Positions 6,160 through 13,547 of a stretch of 13,547 bases of DNA are shown here, one piece after another; positions within the stretch are counted from its first letter, which is position 1, and each line of letters starts with the position of its first letter. Source of the DNA: Bacteroidota bacterium (GTDB taxonomy: Bacteria; Bacteroidota; Ignavibacteria; SZUA-365); NCBI GenBank assembly GCA_018224345.1, contig JAGTUW010000102.1, forward strand, positions 1 through 13,547. Reading direction: 5' to 3'. The position numbers were made by a program, and so were the translations under genes. The notes under the pieces were generated by a model. That model was not told the origin of the DNA and ran no database searches. It saw only the letters and a list, made by a program, of their open reading frames with translations.

Positions 6160-7875
6160 TCAGAATTCGTCGCGCTCGACGTAATGCGTGTGCAGCAGTT
6201 CATGGGCGCAATGCGAACCCGGCTCTCCGAGAAACTCGGTATAGAGTTGTTGAACGCTCTCATTGCGATGACTGTTACGACGGGGCGATTCGCGATCGAT
6301 CTGATAGATACTTTCGGTGCGCTTGAGCAGCTTCTCCGGGGTCGCTGGCTGCGGCTGTCCCCCACCGTTGACACAACCACCGGGACAAGCCATCACCTCG
6401 ATGAAATGGAACGGTGAGATTCCGGCACGGATATCATCGAGCAGCGCCTTGACATTCGTCAGGCCACTGACCGCAGCAACCCTGAGCGTCTGCTCTCCGA
6501 TGGTCACCTCCGCCTGCTTGACGCCTTCGAGACCACGCATTGGCGAGAAGGTGAGTGACTTCATGTCGGTACCACCAGTCAGGTAATAGTGGGCTGTGCG
6601 TATGGCTGCTTCCATGACACCGCCTGCTGCACCGAAGATAGCACCGGCTCCGGTGGACTCGCCCAGCGGGTCGTCGAATCCCTGGTTGGGAAGCTTGTGA
6701 AAGTCGATGCCGGCGGCGCGGATCATCCGTGCGAGTTCACGTGTCGTGATGACGGCGTCGACGTCGGGATATTCACCGCCGAGTTCCGGTCGCTGCGCTT
6801 CGTATTTTTTCGCAGTGCAGGGCATGACGGAGACCACATAAATTTGTGACGGGTCGACTCCGATTTTTTTCGCGTAGTAGGTTTTCAACAGAGCACCTTG
6901 CATTTCATGCGGAGACTTGCATGAAGAGAGATTGTTCAGCAGATCGGGATAGTAATGCTCGAGGTATTTTACCCAGCCCGGACTGCAGGATGTGAGCATC
7001 GGAGTCGGCCCGCCTTTTTCAAGACGGTGCATAAGTTCTGTGGCTTCCTCGATAATGGTCAGATCGGCACTGAAATTGGTGTCGAATACGCGGTCAAAAC
7101 CAATGCGCCGCAGGGCTGAAACGGTTTTCCCTGTCACGACCGCCCCGTCATCCGTGCCAAATTCCTCGCCGAGCGCGACCCGGATGGCCGGAGCGACCTG
7201 GGCGACGACCAGCATATCAGTATTATTGATGGCTTCCCAGACCTGCTTCTGATGACTTTTCTCGGTCAGGGCGCCGACGGGACAATTGACGACGCATTGT
7301 CCGCAATCGATGCAGGGAACGGTATTGAGACTGCGTTCAAGTGCAGGGGCAACGCTGCTCTTGAAGCCGCGATGCACGAAATCGATTGCGCCGACTTGCT
7401 GCGATTCGTGGCAGATGCGCACGCAGCGGCCGCAGAGAATGCATTTCTCCGGATCGCGTTCGATGGCGGGACTGGCAATATCGATGCGTGCCCGGCGACG
7501 CTCGCCCTGGTAGCGATGCGTTCGCACCCCGTATTCCTGTGTGAGTTTCTGTAATTCGCAATTTCCGGAGCGGACACAGAAGAGGCAGTCCTGCGGATGA
7601 TTCGCCACCAGCAGTTCGATAATCGTTTTCCGTGCGCGACGGACGCGGGGAGAATTTGTGCGTACGACCATGTTTTCGTAGACAGGATAGGCGCAGGAGG
7701 GGACCAGGCTGTTCCCGTTCTCCACCTCCACCGTGCAGATACGGCAGGAGCCAGTCGGCGAAAAATTGCTCATGTGGCAGAGCGTTGGAATGTTGACTCC
7801 CTCGCGGCGGGCGACGTTCAGAACGGTTTCTCCCGGTTTTGCCCAGCATGTTTGACCGTTTAATGTAATATTCAT
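6160..7875 (-). CDS. hydA: Catalytic subunit of NAD(H)-linked [FeFe] hydrogenase (HydA/HndD type)
   Basis: The protein has 571 residues and catalyses reversible H2 oxidation/proton reduction in the cytoplasm. The domains in order are: [2Fe-2S] domain with C33, C44, C47, C61; His-ligated [4Fe-4S] domain with H93, C97, C100, C106; two ferredoxin clusters with C145/C148/C151/C155 and C188/C191/C194/C198; the H-cluster domain; and the small-subunit domain (about 515-566). The H-cluster motifs are TSCSPGW (C297), MPCTAKKYE (C353, K356, E359) and MACPGGCVNGGGQP (C497, C501). Position 298 is Ser where clostridial CpI has the proton-relaying Cys. There is no extra C-terminal [2Fe-2S] domain, so its length fits HndD better than Thermotoga HydA. 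It starts 16 bp after hydB, with GAGG five bases before the ATG. The trimeric context suggests NADH coupling and possibly ferredoxin-dependent bifurcation. Confidence 0.97.
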   Translation of the reverse strand: MNITLNGQTCWAKPGETVLNVARREGVNIPTLCHMSNFSPTGSCRICTVEVENGNSLVPSCAYPVYENMVVRTNSPRVRRARKTIIELLVANHPQDCLFCVRSGNCELQKLTQEYGVRTHRYQGERRRARIDIASPAIERDPEKCILCGRCVRICHESQQVGAIDFVHRGFKSSVAPALERSLNTVPCIDCGQCVVNCPVGALTEKSHQKQVWEAINNTDMLVVAQVAPAIRVALGEEFGTDDGAVVTGKTVSALRRIGFDRVFDTNFSADLTIIEEATELMHRLEKGGPTPMLTSCSPGWVKYLEHYYPDLLNNLSSCKSPHEMQGALLKTYYAKKIGVDPSQIYVVSVMPCTAKKYEAQRPELGGEYPDVDAVITTRELARMIRAAGIDFHKLPNQGFDDPLGESTGAGAIFGAAGGVMEAAIRTAHYYLTGGTDMKSLTFSPMRGLEGVKQAEVTIGEQTLRVAAVSGLTNVKALLDDIRAGISPFHFIEVMACPGGCVNGGGQPQPATPEKLLKRTESIYQIDRESPRRNSHRNESVQQLYTEFLGEPGSHCAHELLHTHYVERDEF

Positions 7876-7880
7876 TGTAT

Positions 7881-7884
7881 CCTC
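7881..7884 (-). promoter_or_regulatory. Ribosome-binding site of hydA
   Basis: On the minus strand GAGG is followed by five bases and the ATG at 7875. It fixes the start of the catalytic subunit and falls in the 16-bp gap after hydB. Confidence 0.6.
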
Positions 7885-7891
7885 GCTGGCT

Positions 7892-9889
7892 CTAGTTCAC
7901 GTAGATCGCATCGAAATTGCAGTTCGTCCGGCATTGGTCGCAGCGAATGCATTTTTCGTCGATGATGTAATGGGCCTTTTTCTTCTCACCAAGAATGGCA
8001 TTCTCCGGACATTTGCGTACGCAGACGCCACAGCCGTTGCAGATATCCGTATTGATATGGTAAGTGAGCAGTTCGCTGCAGGCGCCTGCGGGACACGTGC
8101 GATCGTAGAGATGCGCCTCGTATTCATCGCGGAAGTAATGCAGTGTACTGAGGACGGGATTGGCCGCCGTCTGTCCGAGACCACAGAGCGACGTATCCTG
8201 TATTACCGAGGCCAGGCGCTCAAGATAGACCATCCCCTGGAAACGCAGCATGGCGTCTTCCTGTGTCTGTTCGTTGCGATGACTGCGCGTCAAGCGCTCG
8301 AGGATTTCCAGAAGGCGGAGTGTGCCTTCACGGCAGGGAATACATTTACCGCAGGATTCCGACTGGATGAAGGTCATAAAATATTTGGCCAGATCGACCA
8401 TGCAGGTATCCTCATCCATGACGACCAGGCCGCCCGATCCCATCATGGCGCCGACTTCTCTAAGGTGCTCATAATCGATGGGGGTGTCGATCACCGACTC
8501 CGGCAGGGCGCCACCGGAAGGGCCGCCGATTTGCACCGCTTTGAATTTCTTTCCATCGGGGATGCCGCCGCCGATATCAAAAATGACTTCGCGTAGCGTC
8601 ACACCCATGGGAACTTCGACCAGACCGACATTGGTGACATTTCCGGAAAGCGCAAAGATTTTCGTGCCTTTCGAAGTCTGTGTACCGATAGCGGCGTACC
8701 ATTCGGGACCATGCCTGAAAATCGTCGAGACATTCGCGAAGGTCTCGACATTGTTGATAATGGTGGGTTTCCCGAACAGGCCCGAGACAGCAGGAAATGG
8801 TGGGCGGGGGCGCGGCATGCCACGCCGGCCTTCGATCGAATTGATCAGCGCGGTTTCCTCACCGCAGACAAAGGCCCCTGCCCCCTTTTTGATGCGCATG
8901 TTGAAGTTGAAACCGCTGCCGAGGATATTGTTACCGAGCAACCCGTAGGCACGTGCTTCTTCCAGTGTTTTCTCCAGGCGCTGGATGGCCAGTGGGTACT
9001 CCGCTCTGCAATAAATGTAGCCATAGCTCGCACCGATTGCGTAGGCAGCGATAATCATTCCTTCAACCACACGGTGCGGATCACCTTCGAGCAGAGCGCG
9101 ATCCATGAAGGCACCGGGATCGCCTTCGTCAGCGTTGCAGATCAGATATTTTTTATCCGCTTCCTGGTCGTGTGCGAACTGCCACTTCTTCCCTGTCGGG
9201 AAGCCGCCACCGCCACGACCACGCAAGCCGGATGTGAGTACATCGTTGATAACGTTCTGTGGCTCATGCGTCTGGAGCAGTTTCGACAGTCCGGCATATC
9301 CGCCACGGGCAAGGTACTGATCGATACTTTCAGGATCGATAACACCGCAGTTTTCCAGATTGATCCTGTGCTGCCGGGCAAAAAAGGGAATGTCGCTGAG
9401 AAGAGCCGCTTCCTTCCAGTCCCCTGCTCCGTCTGCCTCATACAGACCGAGCAGCTTGTCTCCCACTATGGCGCCGTTGACGAGTGTTGTCTCGACAATA
9501 TTCGCGACATCTTTCTTCGTGACTTCACAGTAGCTGACACGCGGGCGCCCCGGTAATTTGACATCCACGATCACCTCGCGTGCACAGTATCCGACGCAAC
9601 CGACGGGGATCAGCGTCACATTGAGTTCCCGGGCCGCGCATTCCGCTTTGAAGGCCTCGAGGATTTGCCGGGCGCCATTGGCAAGCCCGCAGGTCCCCAT
9701 GCCCACAAGGATGACCGGAATGTCGTGTTCAATCAGAAGCAACGCTCTTTTGTATTGCTCGAGCCGTCGCGTGCTCTCGTCGCTGCAATCACATTTCTGT
9801 CCCTGCTGTACGCAATCGACAAAATGGATACAAGGCTTTTCGCTGCTGTGCCAGCAGTTTTCGAAGCAGTTCATACTATACGCATTCAT
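7892..9889 (-). CDS. hydB: NuoF-like diaphorase subunit of the [FeFe] hydrogenase (HydB/HndC type)
   Basis: The protein has 665 residues and carries NAD(H) and FMN, exchanging electrons with the hydrogenase subunit. The N-terminus (1-40) is Cys-rich: C8, C12, C20, C26, C33, C35. A thioredoxin-like [2Fe-2S] domain follows, with GTCGLANGA (C67) and VGCVGYC (C98, C102). The usual first ligand position (about 62) is Val, so only three of four NuoE-type ligands are seen. The NuoF core has the FMN/NADH loop GLRGRGGGGFPTGKKW (221-236), CNADEGDPGAF (251-261) and CGEETALINSIEGRRGMPR (342-360). The [4Fe-4S] motif ESCGKCIPC (C513, C516, C519) is completed by C569. Two C-terminal ferredoxin clusters use C617/C620/C623/C627 and C647/C650/C653/C657. 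It overlaps the hydC end by 14 bp, suggesting translational coupling, and has its own GAGG six bases before the ATG. Confidence 0.96.
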   Translation of the reverse strand: MNAYSMNCFENCWHSSEKPCIHFVDCVQQGQKCDCSDESTRRLEQYKRALLLIEHDIPVILVGMGTCGLANGARQILEAFKAECAARELNVTLIPVGCVGYCAREVIVDVKLPGRPRVSYCEVTKKDVANIVETTLVNGAIVGDKLLGLYEADGAGDWKEAALLSDIPFFARQHRINLENCGVIDPESIDQYLARGGYAGLSKLLQTHEPQNVINDVLTSGLRGRGGGGFPTGKKWQFAHDQEADKKYLICNADEGDPGAFMDRALLEGDPHRVVEGMIIAAYAIGASYGYIYCRAEYPLAIQRLEKTLEEARAYGLLGNNILGSGFNFNMRIKKGAGAFVCGEETALINSIEGRRGMPRPRPPFPAVSGLFGKPTIINNVETFANVSTIFRHGPEWYAAIGTQTSKGTKIFALSGNVTNVGLVEVPMGVTLREVIFDIGGGIPDGKKFKAVQIGGPSGGALPESVIDTPIDYEHLREVGAMMGSGGLVVMDEDTCMVDLAKYFMTFIQSESCGKCIPCREGTLRLLEILERLTRSHRNEQTQEDAMLRFQGMVYLERLASVIQDTSLCGLGQTAANPVLSTLHYFRDEYEAHLYDRTCPAGACSELLTYHINTDICNGCGVCVRKCPENAILGEKKKAHYIIDEKCIRCDQCRTNCNFDAIYVN

Positions 9890-10373
9890 CGCTTACCTCG
9901 CTTTCTGTGCACTGCCGCTGCCAGGATTTCAGCAGTTTCTGCAGCGATTTCGTCGTCAGTCCGCCATGAAACTCGTCATTGACTGCGATCACCGGTGCGA
10001 TGCTGCATGCACCGATACAGGCAACGGTTTCGATAGTGAAAAGTAAATCCTTGGTGGTCTGACCGGCCTTGATACCCAACTCGCTTTCAAGCGTGGTAAG
10101 GATACTGAAGGAACCTTTGACATGACATGCCGTTCCGCGACAGACCTTGATGACGAATTTGCCAAGAGGCTGAAAACGGAATTGATTGTAAAATGTCGCC
10201 ACACCGTACACACGTGAAACCGGGATGTCCACATGCCGCGCGACTTTCTGCATTTCGAGGTCCGGAAGATACCCGAAATGTTCCTGAACTTCCTGCAGCA
10301 TGTCGATCAGACAGGAGGCATCCCCCGAAGGGTACGTCCTGAAAATCCGCTGCGTGTTGTCCTGAGTCTGCAT
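9876..10373 (-). CDS. hydC: NuoE-like [2Fe-2S] subunit of the [FeFe] hydrogenase (HydC/HndA type)
   Basis: The protein has 165 residues and belongs to the thioredoxin-like [2Fe-2S] ferredoxin family of the 24-kDa NADH dehydrogenase subunit. Its four ligands are C78 and C83 (VCRGTAC) and C119 and C123 (ACIGAC). The N-terminal helical part has the usual GYLPDLEMQKVARHVDIP (35-52) and VYGVATFYNQF (55-65). It passes electrons between the flavin subunit and the rest of the hydrogenase. The open frame extends to 10466, but a TATATTTG promoter element at 10437-10430 leaves no room for the ATG at 10427. I therefore chose the ATG at 10373, which has AAGAGA nearby. It is the first gene of the four-gene operon. 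Confidence 0.95.
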   Translation of the reverse strand: MQTQDNTQRIFRTYPSGDASCLIDMLQEVQEHFGYLPDLEMQKVARHVDIPVSRVYGVATFYNQFRFQPLGKFVIKVCRGTACHVKGSFSILTTLESELGIKAGQTTKDLLFTIETVACIGACSIAPVIAVNDEFHGGLTTKSLQKLLKSWQRQCTESEVSDECV

Positions 10374-10753
10374 GATGTTTCTCTTGTTGTGCCTGTCAAT
10401 TTCGAGAAGTTTTTCTCGATTGCTCATAACAAATATAGCAACGTAGAATTTATAGGGCAAGGACAATCGGCATTTATTTCACGAATTTTCGCCGCCCCCG
10501 GACTCGACAGGTCAAACCGTTTTATATCAATGACTTAGAGGGATCGCTTTCTCCGGTATGACCAGTGTATCTGATAAATATTCGCCTTTCCTGCAGCCCG
10601 GGAACCTGATTCTGCTCTCATGCGGTAATGACCCGGTCACCAAGTCCGCTGCGAGGGGGCGGAGAGAAGAGTGTCTGCTGCCGGTACAAAAGTAGCACGG
10701 GAACGCCTGGAACCCGGGCGGCCTGGGACATATCGGACAGTCTCAGATAATCA
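10374..10753. other. Intergenic region upstream of the hydrogenase operon
   Basis: This 380-bp stretch holds the hydrogenase promoter and a short leader hairpin (CGAGAA 10403-10408 with TTCTCG 10413-10418, loop GTTT). A second TAnnTTTG-like string, TACTTTTG, is on the minus strand at 10694-10687 but has no convincing -33 partner. A plus-strand 45-codon frame (10558-10695) lacks a ribosome-binding site. I saw no RNA gene or credible protein gene in the rest. Confidence 0.5.
10430..10466 (-). promoter_or_regulatory. Bacteroidota-type promoter of the hydrogenase operon
   Basis: The minus strand carries TATATTTG (10437-10430), an exact match to the -7 consensus TAnnTTTG known for the Bacteroidota primary sigma factor. 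Upstream, after 20 bp, is TTG (10460-10458), fitting the -33 TTTG element at 3/4. Transcription would begin around 10425, giving a leader of about 50 nt before the hydC ATG at 10373. Confidence 0.6.
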
Positions 10754-10987
10754 TTACTTGAGAACGGAAGACGATACGATCTCCCAGGACGAGAAAACGA
10801 GTGTCAATGGATTGGCACGCCGTAGCGATGTGGACAACACTTCGGAGAAAAGCTCATCGGGAAAAGCGATCAGGAAAACAACCCATACTATAAGACACAA
10901 CCCTATAAGCACCAGCAACCCCACGAATACTTTCAGCATAATGGAGAGCTGCTTTTCCTTCCGATACAATTCATCTTCTGCAGTCAT
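10754..10987 (-). CDS. Small single-pass membrane protein, unknown function
   Basis: The protein has 77 residues. A charged N-terminus (MTAEDELYRKEKQ) precedes one strongly hydrophobic segment of about 27 residues (16-42, IMLKVFVGLLVLIGLCLIVW then VVFLIAF). A polar tail with SLRRANP (54-60) follows. I do not recognise the family. The best evidence that it is real is the ribosome-binding site AAGGA seven bases before the ATG and the clean membrane helix. It stands between the terminator of the S8 peptidase gene and the hydrogenase promoter, so it is likely transcribed alone from somewhere in 10988-11148. A plus-strand frame overlaps it but has no hydrophobic or domain pattern. Confidence 0.55.
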   Translation of the reverse strand: MTAEDELYRKEKQLSIMLKVFVGLLVLIGLCLIVWVVFLIAFPDELFSEVLSTSLRRANPLTLVFSSWEIVSSSVLK

Positions 10988-11148
10988 TTACACATCCTTT
11001 TGAAAAAATGACCCGGGATACGGCGTATCTTCTCCGAACTTACCAACTGAACCGTACCCCGGATCGCTTCATCGACTTCCTTATAGATATATACACCTAG
11101 TTCATAGCAAGTGGCCAAAATTATTTTGGATTTTTCTGAAATTTTTTC

Positions 11149-11204
11149 AAAAAAAATGGGCACTGCCATTATAGCGCCAAATAGCGCCATAATGGCAGTG
11201 CCCA
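11149..11204 (-). terminator. Intrinsic terminator of the S8 peptidase gene
   Basis: TGGGCACTGCCATTAT (11157-11172) and ATAATGGCAGTGCCCA (11189-11204) form a perfect 16-bp stem. After one mismatch a further 4 bp (GCGC) pair inside. On the minus strand the hairpin is followed at once by eight T (11156-11149). It starts 56 bp after the peptidase stop. Confidence 0.95.
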
Positions 11205-11259
11205 AAACATATTAAAGAATCACATGCGCTGGCTCACGCAGCGAACAAATGCGCTATCA

Positions 11260-13547
11260 CTATTTAAGAACCGTGATCGGCAAAAACCGGGGTGCAGACA
11301 CGGACTGTCCATCATGCATGTGAAGGATATAGGTACCGGCGGCGACTGACGGGACATGCAGGGACAGTTGCCACCGTCCTGCGGAGAGGGAGGTTTCCGA
11401 GAGTCTCGCGATGAAGCGCCCCCGCAAATCGTAGAGATCGAAGCGGACGTCCGTTGCGCGTGCTATGCCAACATCGACAAGCAATGATTGTCCTGCGGAC
11501 AGCGGCTGCGGTGCGGCACTGTGTAGCAACAGTGTCGCAGGGTGATGGCTCGGCATATGGGTTGACGTGATGTCGACCGGACGCAACCGGCGCGCCCAGA
11601 CCTCGCGGGCATATGGTACGGCATCGGTGATTTCGCGGACGCTCTCACCGGCGATGAGAGCGAAGCCAGCTACCAGGGTATCTCCTGAGGGAAGATCGTG
11701 CGGACCAACAGCAATCACCTGGGAGATGTCTGTGATGTCAGAAACCGGGAGAATGACACCAAGGGAGAGCGCTTTCCATTTCTCTTCCTTGGAAAAGCCG
11801 TTGTAAATCCCGATGCGCAGTGAATCATCTCTGTCTCGATTGTTGATGCCCCAGTACGTGACATCGAGATCCTGGTTGAGTGGCAGTATGCCGACATAGA
11901 CAGGCACACGCGGCCTGCCGGTCGTGTCAAACGCGATAGCCAGCTTCAGGGAGTCATTAAACATCGCAATATCCGTCTGCGCATTCGCCCCGATGTCCCA
12001 GTCGAAAAACAAACCCGCATGCAGATGTTCATGCAGGTTGTTCGAGATATTCATGATGTCGTAACGGAGAAAGACCATGTTGCGCAGTTCCTGTTCGGTG
12101 AAGGCATAACTGCGTTGTTCCACTCTGCTTTGAAGACGATAACTCAATGGTGCGTTGAGATCCTCGTAACGGCCGTAGCCTTGCTGCTCGGCAATGGATC
12201 CGGGAGTGACAATACTGTAGACCTGCTCTCCGACGAAATCATCAACCTGCTCCCTGCTCGACGAACGTGCACCATCGACGACGCCGGGCCATTGATTGAT
12301 CACCGCGCCCAGCATGAACGCCCCTTCGAAGAGCACGCTTTCACTTTCCTTATAACGGAATCCCGAACCGCGGATCCCGTCAAAATCATCGAAACCGAGA
12401 TTCCCTGCATTGGCGAGGGTCAGCCGTATATCGTTGATGTCATGATCGCGGTAGCTCGGCTGCTGAATGAAAAACACACCACCCTGATCGCTGTATTCTC
12501 CGTCCTCTACAGAGAACGTGAGATCGACCTGGTCATTCGGTGCATACTCATCGGCAAGCACGATGATGAACGGATCGTCATAGTTGTCGACTTCCCCGAA
12601 CGTGGGAATGGCGCCCGCGGTAAAAGACCCCTGCTCAATGGTCACGAGAGGGTTGTTTGAAGAAAGCGTGATGATTGCATTGCTGGTCGGTTCGAGTAGA
12701 TTTCGCCAGCGCATGTGTATGGTCAACCGCTCCCCCTGATCGGGGTAATCGTCACTGTTTCCATAGAGGGAATCGGAATGCATCCAATCAACGAGACCGA
12801 CGGCGGGCCAGCGCTCGGTGAGGGCACGATAGGCATTGATGCGTCCTTTCCCGATTTTGTCGCGGTACTGCGATCCCTGCATATCATCGATAGGGTCGGC
12901 TGTCACGCGGATCTGTTCGTAAATCTGTTCCGGCAGATACTCCGGGTACACACTCTTCACGAGTGCGGCCAGGCCGGCCACCATCGGTGAAGCCATGGAA
13001 GTGCCGGTGAATTTCTGATAGGCGGTTGGCGACACACTGACACTGCTGAGAATGTTCGTACCCGGCGCGGAAACATCGACCCAGGGACCGTAAGTGGACG
13101 AAGGATTGATGCGATCGGTAGTATTGGTATTGGCGACGCAAAGGACATCCGGATATGCCCCCGGGGTGTGGATGCGTTCACTGCCTGAGTTCCCTGCGGC
13201 AGCGACGACAATGGTGCCTTGCGACATCGCATAGTCGATACGTTCCTTCTGGCTTTCAAGGTAGCCGCCACCACCCCAGCTACAGTTGATGACGTGCGCC
13301 CCGTTATCGGCAGCATACACAATACCGTCATATCCACGGATAATCGAAGGCGTATTGTTGTCGGGAGCACATTTGATGGCCATGATGCGGCTGTGCATTG
13401 CCAGCCCGGTAATCCCTTTGCCGTTATTGCCACGTGCGGCGGCGATCCCGGCTACATGCGTTCCGTGCGGGTTCCCTGCCGCGGTTGGCGTGGGATCGTT
13501 GTCGGAATACGTTCCGCCGTTGAGGGCGCTGCTACCTACGAAATCAA
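11260..13547 (-). CDS. S8 subtilisin-like peptidase with T9SS-type C-terminal module (5' truncated)
   Basis: The frame is open to the right edge, so the N-terminus is missing. About 761 residues are visible. The catalytic His motif HGTHVAGIAAA is encoded near 13440-13475, upstream of the first ATG at 13398. Counting from that ATG, the oxyanion Asn is N70 (VVAAAGNSGSE) and the nucleophile is S134 (FTGTSMASPMVAGLAALV). The catalytic Asp should lie outside the window. Residues about 190-630 form a large beta-rich region with GSGFRYKESESVLFEGAFMLG-like text, which I cannot assign to a named domain. The last 80-90 residues (RFDLYDLRGRFIARLS, SAGRW, AAGTYILHM) resemble a type A T9SS sorting domain, implying export across the outer membrane. 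It is probably an extracellular or surface protease. It ends 56 bp before a strong terminator. Confidence 0.93.
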   Translation of the reverse strand, partial: DFVGSSALNGGTYSDNDPTPTAAGNPHGTHVAGIAAARGNNGKGITGLAMHSRIMAIKCAPDNNTPSIIRGYDGIVYAADNGAHVINCSWGGGGYLESQKERIDYAMSQGTIVVAAAGNSGSERIHTPGAYPDVLCVANTNTTDRINPSSTYGPWVDVSAPGTNILSSVSVSPTAYQKFTGTSMASPMVAGLAALVKSVYPEYLPEQIYEQIRVTADPIDDMQGSQYRDKIGKGRINAYRALTERWPAVGLVDWMHSDSLYGNSDDYPDQGERLTIHMRWRNLLEPTSNAIITLSSNNPLVTIEQGSFTAGAIPTFGEVDNYDDPFIIVLADEYAPNDQVDLTFSVEDGEYSDQGGVFFIQQPSYRDHDINDIRLTLANAGNLGFDDFDGIRGSGFRYKESESVLFEGAFMLGAVINQWPGVVDGARSSSREQVDDFVGEQVYSIVTPGSIAEQQGYGRYEDLNAPLSYRLQSRVEQRSYAFTEQELRNMVFLRYDIMNISNNLHEHLHAGLFFDWDIGANAQTDIAMFNDSLKLAIAFDTTGRPRVPVYVGILPLNQDLDVTYWGINNRDRDDSLRIGIYNGFSKEEKWKALSLGVILPVSDITDISQVIAVGPHDLPSGDTLVAGFALIAGESVREITDAVPYAREVWARRLRPVDITSTHMPSHHPATLLLHSAAPQPLSAGQSLLVDVGIARATDVRFDLYDLRGRFIARLSETSLSAGRWQLSLHVPSVAAGTYILHMHDGQSVSAPRFLPITVLK

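Noticed and set aside
8711..9556. 281-codon plus-strand frame
   Set aside because: It is antisense to hydB, whose cofactor motifs are unmistakable.
10475..10495. Possible Rex half-site (GTGAAATAA, minus strand) upstream of the hyd promoter
   Set aside because: The right half of the palindrome (TTTCACAA) is absent, so a redox-repressor site is not supported.
10600..10660. Resemblance to the 3' part of a TPP riboswitch (GAACCTGAT, GGTAATGAC, plus strand)
   Set aside because: The CTGAGA element and proper stems are missing, and no thiamine gene lies downstream.
10558..10695. 45-codon plus-strand frame starting MTSVSDKYS
   Set aside because: There is no usable ribosome-binding site, no recognisable motif, and the composition is like the intergenic surroundings.
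10984..11205. 73-codon minus-strand frame overlapping the small membrane protein gene by ATGA
   Set aside because: All its possible starts (TTG 11205, ATG 11190) lie inside the terminator hairpin of the S8 peptidase gene, and it has no ribosome-binding site or domain pattern.
1..13547. Search for HydE/HydF/HydG maturases, mobile elements, CRISPR, tRNA or rRNA
   Set aside because: None is visible. The one radical SAM protein does not show the context or features expected of HydE or HydG.

Overview
The window is a moderately GC-rich stretch of bacterial chromosome. It probably comes from the Bacteroidota/Ignavibacteriota/Kapaibacteriota side of the FCB group. Three things point there: the subtilase at the right edge ends in a module resembling a type IX secretion (T9SS) sorting domain; the hydrogenase operon is preceded by a TATATTTG element matching the Bacteroidota -7 consensus TAnnTTTG; and there is a SusD/FKBP-style short-signal lipoprotein. 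All genes except the FKBP lipoprotein lie on the minus strand.

Left block (about 1-4535, minus strand, read right to left). An RluA-family pseudouridine synthase carries Gly where the catalytic Asp is expected. It is followed by a radical SAM protein with its own promoter-like region and a perfect inverted repeat. Next come a class I SAM methyltransferase, a secreted DUF6599-like protein, and the first 29 codons of another exported protein that runs off the left edge. The radical SAM, methyltransferase and secreted genes are closely spaced and may be one transcription unit.

Middle (4536-5601). A plus-strand FKBP-type peptidyl-prolyl isomerase lipoprotein is followed by a strong intrinsic terminator. 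A second, 13-bp perfect hairpin lies between it and the convergent hydrogenase operon.

Centre-right block (5602-10437, minus strand). This is a compact operon. It encodes the three subunits of a soluble NAD(H)-linked [FeFe] hydrogenase (NuoE-like HydC, NuoF-like HydB, catalytic HydA/HndD) and then a stand-alone receiver-domain response regulator. The first two genes overlap by 14 bp and the next gap is 16 bp. A long imperfect hairpin separates the catalytic gene from the regulator. The electron path implied is NAD(H)/FMN on HydB, with [2Fe-2S] clusters of HydC and HydB and ferredoxin-type clusters of HydB and HydA leading to the H-cluster. Such trimers can be electron-bifurcating with ferredoxin, but the sequence alone does not settle this. 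No HydE/F/G maturases are in the window.

Right edge (10754-13547). There is a small one-helix membrane protein, a textbook terminator, and a long S8 (subtilisin-like) peptidase truncated at its N-terminus by the window end.

No tRNA, rRNA, CRISPR array, transposase or phage gene was seen. Nothing here is clearly a wholly new system. The best leads are the variant residues in RluA and HydA, the Cys-rich N-terminus of HydB, the regulator appended to the hydrogenase operon, and the radical SAM/methyltransferase pair.
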